From: Alopecurus myosuroides
Taxonomy: Eukaryota > Streptophyta > Magnoliopsida > Poales > Poaceae
DNA length: 64,000 nucleotides
Assembly: GCA_028641055.1 (NCBI GenBank)
Contig: CM054061.1
Coordinates: 54,478,081-54,542,080, forward strand
Direction of reading: 5' to 3'
A program made the translations under genes and the position numbers. Within the stretch, counting starts at the first letter, position 1, and the number at the start of each line of letters is the position of its first letter. The notes under the pieces are model-generated. The model saw only the letters and a list, made by a program, of their open reading frames with translations, was not told the origin of the DNA and made no database searches. Below are positions 58,594 to 64,000 of this stretch, one piece after another.

Positions 58594-60600
58594 TGTGGGA
58601 GATATGCCCTAAAGACATTTATATTCAGTTATTATTCTATCTTCAAGTTCATTATTAAGTTTATATCATTATGCTACAACCGCTATAGTACTTAAAAATT
58701 GAGTTTTCAAAAGAAAATCTTTGTGCATGTGTAAAGATATAAACAAACAAGAGTTCCTAATCTTGTCTCTGAGATTAGCTTATGTGTTGTGAGATGATCA
58801 TGTTTGTATGATCATGGACTTTGATAAGTCTAGCAAACATAAGATTTTATTGTTAGAGTAACAATAATACTGAAACGACCCAAATATATGATCTTGCTAA
58901 GAGATTGACGATTGTTAAGGATTTAGCAAACTGAACACTAAGTTTTTATTGACTAAGATTCACATACTATGAGAATATCTAGTGACCACACAATCAACAG
59001 TTATGATTTGGATGTATTTAAATGTCTAGAGTAATAGGAGATTATAACATTGATGTCTGGGTATAACCTAGAGCGTGTAATGGAACTGAGATGGATCAAG
59101 AATAGTAATTAACTCCTCCAAATGATGGAGATATACATCCTAAGGGCCCTCTTGGTATCACTTATGTCAACCAATCGTATGGGTAGACAAAATGTGATTT
59201 ATCACAACGACATCAGGGATATGAATGAGAAAAGGAGAATGTTATCAGTACGAGTTTTATATGTGTTATGATTAAATCAGACTAGAGCACATTTTCTCAC
59301 CTCTTGATATAATTGGTATAGTGAAGTTAAGGGAATAAGTGCAATGAGTAACTTGAAGGTTCCCTCGTTCTTCATGGACACACACAGGAGCCATCATGGG
59401 CGTTCGTGGCTTCACTGTTGGTTATTGTTCGGCAAGTTCCCAAACATGTCTGTTTAGTAGTATAAGTGGTTTTGATAAAGTTTGGAGTCATTCCGATGTC
59501 ACAGGAACAATTCCTGAGTCATTCGGAGTTGTTCTGGTAAAGTTACTACGAGAGAGAAATAATGTCAGGAGAGGGAAGAATTATTTTGGAAAGATTACAA
59601 AGGACATGAGATGTTCCGGGATGTTAGAAATATGTATCTGACAATAGTAGATACGGTCGATGATTTTAGCTATATGGTTTATGGGGTTTCGAAAGTGTTT
59701 CGGAGAAAACCCGCGAGGGGGGTGTCGGACTGGGGCACAATTTCCCCCTTGGCCGCACCCATTGTTAATTTTCTGACATGTGTGACCAAGGGACACACAT
59801 GAGGTTCAACACCTTCCCTAGGTTTATTCCTTATTTGGTTGAAGAGAGAAAAGTAAAAAACCAAAGGAAAAGAAAATGTGGGACGGAATTGGTCTCCCAA
59901 AGGGAGTACAATCCGAGTTGCCCCAGGAGAGGGGGGGTGCGGTCAGCCTTTGGCTGCCCCAAACCAATGTACCCCCATATGGTAGGTGCCCCCTGGAAGC
60001 CCAATATATAAACCCACGCCCACCTGCATTGAGGAACACAACAATTGGCATTCGTGTCTATTCTCTCTCTCTAGTAGTATTAGAGCCTCATCTAATTGGG
60101 GTTTTGAGGTGTCCTCTCCCAATTAGAGTGTGGTCTTATCTATAATTCCCTCTCACATGTTGAGAAGACTAGTCTCATATATCTCTAATCACATTGATTA
60201 GATCTACCAGTATAACTACGCCAAAAGTTTGTTCTCTCTTTGTTGGCGCCGAGTCCTGGACGGTGAAACTCGGGTAGATTGACGCAAGTGGATGCATGGA
60301 TACTATAAGCGGGATCATATGTGTGATCCTTGACGAGGAAAGCTTAGCGACATCCTTATAACTAGACCTAGTTGTGAGAATATACGATTGTTTAGAATAC
60401 ACGACGACTACACCATTCTTCCTCTACTGGTAACCTTAGTGCTATATCATTGCATGTATGGGCATGCTTCGTTATGTTTAGAGCTGATCTTGGCGGTTAC
60501 ATTGGACGCAAAAATTTTAAATTCTGCAATGTACACCGGTAGTCATATAATAGCTTATGTTGTTCATATAGAATTTATTCTCTCCTCATCTTGATTGATA
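58594..60600 (+). repeat. 3' LTR of the decayed Copia element (right end approximate)
   Basis: Begins TGTGGGAGATATGCCC right after the polypurine tract, a start typical of Angela-like Copia LTRs. Contains a TATA-like box (AATATATAAACCC at about 60003). The right boundary is uncertain: no clear CA end with TSD could be found between 60300 and 60700. Confidence 0.6.
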
Positions 60601-60894
60601 AGATGGATGTCAAAAGAGTGTGTGAGCGTGCTCAAGAATTCTAACGTTAGATGGCGGTAGGTAGGTACAACCTATGAAACAAAATGATCAATACCAACAT
60701 TGTTGCATAATAAATCAAAATCATTACCTATGTCGAGACGGTGAATAATGTAGGACAAGCCCACTTGATTGTCGTCATGTCACTCCTATTAAGAACTCGA
60801 AACCTACATCGATACGTATTATCCCGTAGTAAAATTCCCAAAAATTTATCATTGGGGGATTTCTTGATGATTTTATTAGAATTGCTAGCAGTAC
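60601..60894. other. Unassigned stretch
   Basis: No ORF, terminal repeat or recognised motif. It may still be LTR of the old Copia or its flank. Confidence 0.3.
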
Positions 60895-61286
60895 TGATGT
60901 CTACTAAAAGCTTCTATTCTTATAGACTATGTTGGGCCTCTAAGTGCAGAAGTTTCTAGGACAGCAAAAAATTTCCATTAAGTGATTGAACAAAGGTTTA
61001 TCAAACTCATGGAGGTGTAGGTTGAAAGTATCCCTCTGGAGCAACCCTGAAATTAAGATGCAAGAAGTCTCTTCTATTCCCATCACACCAAATACAATTG
61101 TTATTCGTATAGGTGTACAAGTTCGGCGAAGAGATGACAAAATACGGGTAATGTGGGAGGTAAAACAAGGTTTAGTAATTCAAAAATAAAAATGTCAGCA
61201 AGGTAATAAGTAAAAAAAATTTGAAAGTAAATGGTGTTTCAATGGTTGGAAACAAGGCCTAGGATCATACTTTCACTAGTGGTAAA
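60895..61286 (+). repeat. Gypsy-type LTR fragment
   Basis: Starts TGATGTCTACTAAAAGC and contains GTTGGGCCTC-AAGTGCAGAAG and TAGTTCGGCGAAGAGATG-like text that I recall from dispersed Triticeae LTRs. Cut at 61287 by the second LARD-like LTR. Family assignment is from memory. Confidence 0.45.
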
Positions 61287-64000
61287 TGTCACACCCCAGT
61301 TTTTGGATTCTTGTACTGTGTTCAAGAAGACAAAAATTAGGGCCAACAATTTTTTTTCTAACAACATGATTGTTTGAACTAACATTTGTTTATGATCTTA
61401 ACCATATTTTCAACACAAGTTTTGTTTCTTGATAAAACCAATATCAAATTTTTCTGAAAACACTTTTATAATATTTTTCCCTATTGTTTTCTTCGTTGAT
61501 TACTTGAGTGAATTTTATTCCAGGACTTGGATCATTCTTGTTTGAATCTCAATATAAACTTTTAGCTTTGTTGGATCCAAGAAAACAAAATTTCAAAATG
61601 ATTTATGGAAGTTTTATTTTAAGTTTTCTATAGAAACTATTCCCTGAAAATATAGCCAAGTACCTGTTTTCTATCTTTGTTTTCACTAGGCTATAAAATG
61701 TTATTTTATGTTTTCTTGACTTTTATTTGTTCTTTATTATATGTACTACAAACCCATAAGCTTGGTTGGATTTTTGTATTAATGAAAATGATCTTTTGCT
61801 TGTTGTCTTTGTGGACTAAAAATAAGGGAGAAAAAGGCATTTTTGGAAAAAAAAAGGAAAATAGAAAGTACACCTTTTACCACATTGTTTTCATGGCCTT
61901 AAAAGTTTTCAAATTTGTTTTCAAAAGATGTTTCTAAAAGTTTATAACTTTTTCAACAAATTCCAACTTGGAAAAAAAAAATTGGAATCCACTTGGTCCC
62001 TGACAACAATCCAAACTTTTTGCTCATTTCATCTGTTTTCAACACTTAGAAATTTCACTAAGTCCCTAAAACTGAAATTTCTGAATTTGTTTGGAACAGT
62101 GGCAGATACAATTTTGGGCTGATGTTTTCTTTGATTTTCTTTGAAAGTTTTGAAGAGATGTGTTGTCTAGTGTGTTGACCTGGTTGTGGACTCGACCTAG
62201 GATGTGTTTTTCTTCTTCTAGAAGCCTTGAGTGTGAAGAAACCAAGTGGGAGAGAGGGAGGGAACATGGTGATGTGGCATGGTATGGGTCACCATTCTTT
62301 GACCCTTGCACATCAAGACATTGGTCCTTCCTTTCCTCTAAAGGTCAGTGGTTGACTTGCCCCTTGGTGGTCTTGCCCCTTGGCCTCATTGCCTTGTTGT
62401 GATATCAGCAAAAAGCACCATAGAGCACCTCCTATGCCATCAAATAGCATGAACCCGAGCCACCCCCATGACCTTGCCCTCTTAACCACGGCTATAGGCC
62501 ACCATAGCCCCATCCCTTGCGCCACTGCCCTCCCCTGCTTCCTCACTCTCACCTCGAAGCAAAGAGAAACGAACCCGAGCCCCCGGCAGCCTCCCCGAGC
62601 CCAAAAACTGCCGCCGGCCACCGAGTTGGGACCGAGGTGGTGCACCCTGACACCTCCTCTCCCCTCACTCGCTCTTGCCTCCTACGAGCTCCCCACATCT
62701 CTCTGACCCGGGCTGACCGTCTCCCTTCCCTCGTGCCCGCAGGAACGCCACCGCCGTCCGTGGTCGCCGCAACGGCCACCTGCCGCTCGCCACCGCCTGG
62801 GGCCACGACGGACACCAACTTCGACTCCCCTCGACGCCCCTCGACCCCTGCACCTCCCCCGAGCCCGCGCCATCGCACCCCAAGCCCTCTAGGTGAGCCA
62901 CCATGTGATCCGTCGCCGGGAGTTTCCGCGAAGAGAGAGAGAGGAGGGAAGGGGAAGACGACGACGCGTGCGCCGTCCGATCTGCGATCGATGAGCCACG
63001 TTGAATCCTCCCTTTTCCCGCTCGTTGCGCGCGCGCAGATGAGCACTGGGCCGCGCAGTGCGCCTAGTTGGGCCGCGACGTTGGGAAGCCGGCCCGTTGA
63101 GTGTTTTCTTTTTCTTTTTATATCTGTGCAGAGTATTGCTTGTTTCTTTGAGCTTGGAAAAATTACTTAAATTGCAGAATAAAATCAACCAAAAATCATG
63201 GCTCTAGATATATGTTTTCTTAACCATATAAAATTAGTAGAGATAAGTTTTGAGGTATATTTTTGTCTCAAGATCTGTTTTGCCAGAGAGTGTCTGTAAA
63301 CATGTTTGTGGCATAACTTTTTGGATCTGTAACCTTTTTGGGCAAATAATTTTTTTTTGGATAGCTTGTGAATAGATATATCACTAGGACTTGGCCTCAC
63401 ATCAAGGTGAGTTACCAAATGGAAATTTCATCCATTTTGGTAAAAGACCAGTAGGCTTTTCTAGGATTTTTATAATTAGTTTAAAATTGATTTTTGAGGT
63501 AAATCCAATTGGGTGAGTTTGCTCATGTTTAGATCTATCAAATCCTAGCTTGGATGAATTTTTGGAGCCCTAGATTAGTTTTGGTGAGCCTTTTTAGATA
63601 CAACAGTTTTTCTGTTTTTTTTTGGTGTGCACTTGTTTGAAATAAATGATTGCTTGTTTGAGATTTGTTTCCTAGCATGTATAGATGTGTTGAAACTTGT
63701 TATTAGGTTGTTTTCTTGCATTACATCCACCTTAGAAAGTCTGTGCATGTTTGGAAAGGTCAAATAGAAATAAAAGTAGCATTTGTTATTTTTCCTAGTT
63801 TATTTATTTGATGAATTGTGCGAACCAATCTTTGTAGATTTGATTTACCTAAGTTTGTGCTATGCTTGAGTTGAGTCCAGTACCATTTTGGTACTGTTAT
63901 TTTGATGTTTTTATCTCTGTTAACTTGCATGTTATCTTATAGCAAAGCATGTGTAATATTTGTATTTGTTTTCACTAGTATTGTTTTCGCTAGTATGAGT
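61287..64000 (+). mobile_element. Start of a second, divergent LARD-like LTR
   Basis: Begins TGTCACACCCCAGTTTTTGG, three mismatches from the LARD LTR start TGTAACAGCCCAATTTTTGG, and shares AGGGCCAACAA within the next 100 bp. It is inserted into the Gypsy LTR fragment and reads rightward beyond the window. A GC-rich island at 62460-63060 parallels the island in the long LARD LTRs; frames there (such as 62517-63170 and 62549-63046) look compositional. No LTR end is reached in 2.7 kb, consistent with a very long LTR. Confidence 0.6.

Noticed and set aside
62517..63170. 217-codon plus-strand frame and 165-codon minus-strand frame
   Set aside because: Both lie over the GC-rich island of an LTR on opposite strands, with low-complexity Pro/Arg/Ser residues and no recognised motif.
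1..64000. Host (non-transposon) protein-coding gene, rRNA or complete tRNA gene
   Set aside because: None supported: every substantial reading frame belongs to a transposable element or low-complexity sequence. The only possible captured host gene is the antisense frame at 15730-16098.

Overview
This window looks like intergenic DNA from a large grass genome. Athila-type Gypsy, Angela/BARE-like Copia and large LARD/CACTA elements point to Pooideae, probably Triticeae or a close relative; the species cannot be settled from the sequence. I see no host gene, rRNA or CRISPR array. Nearly all of the 64 kb is transposable elements nested inside one another, and most boundaries are supported by target-site duplications (TSDs).

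Left part, 1-8560. Minus-strand remnants of three Ty3/Gypsy elements: a gag running off the left edge (1-1962), then an Athila-type element (gag/protease start 1975-4298, LTR 4386-5753) inserted into a second Athila-type element (gag piece 5754-6068, LTR 6185-7670). 7671-8560 is AT-rich remnant DNA that continues at 57918, beyond the big insertion, and belongs to a decayed Copia element whose 3' LTR starts at 58594.

Core, 8561-57917. A minus-strand LARD-type retrotransposon with very long LTRs (8561-15075 and 51411-57917, about 6.5 kb each), an initiator-tRNA-Met type PBS, a G-rich polypurine tract and TSD AGGCA/AGGTA. Its only about 2.1-kb internal domain carries an antisense TATA-box/small membrane-protein reading frame (15689-16098). 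A CACTA DNA transposon (16108-50330, TSD TTA, about 13.7 kb without later insertions) landed next to that frame. The CACTA encodes on the minus strand a Tnp2-type transposase (49278-45825), a second protein with a Ulp1-like C-terminus (42775-37409), and a small RNase H1/viroplasmin-type hybrid-binding-domain protein with a predicted C-terminal membrane anchor (27530-27327 plus 16806-16756).

Three elements then inserted into the CACTA. A Tat-lineage Gypsy element (16812-27326, TSD GGCGG) lost most of pol but kept a long gag-protease ORF and a spliced antisense gene with its own TATA box. An Angela/BARE-like Copia (27573-35981, TSD TAAAC) has nearly identical LTRs but a dead pol. A 1.58-kb mini-CACTA (40222-41797, TSD TAG) sits in an intron of the second CACTA gene. 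The LARD LTRs carry further small insertions: a palindrome-rich segment (8996-9443) and a MULE-type MITE (54191-54608).

Right part, 57918-64000. The older Copia 3' end and LTR (58594-~60600), an unassigned stretch, a Gypsy LTR fragment (60895-61286), and the start of a second, divergent LARD-like LTR (61287-64000) on the plus strand, running off the right edge.
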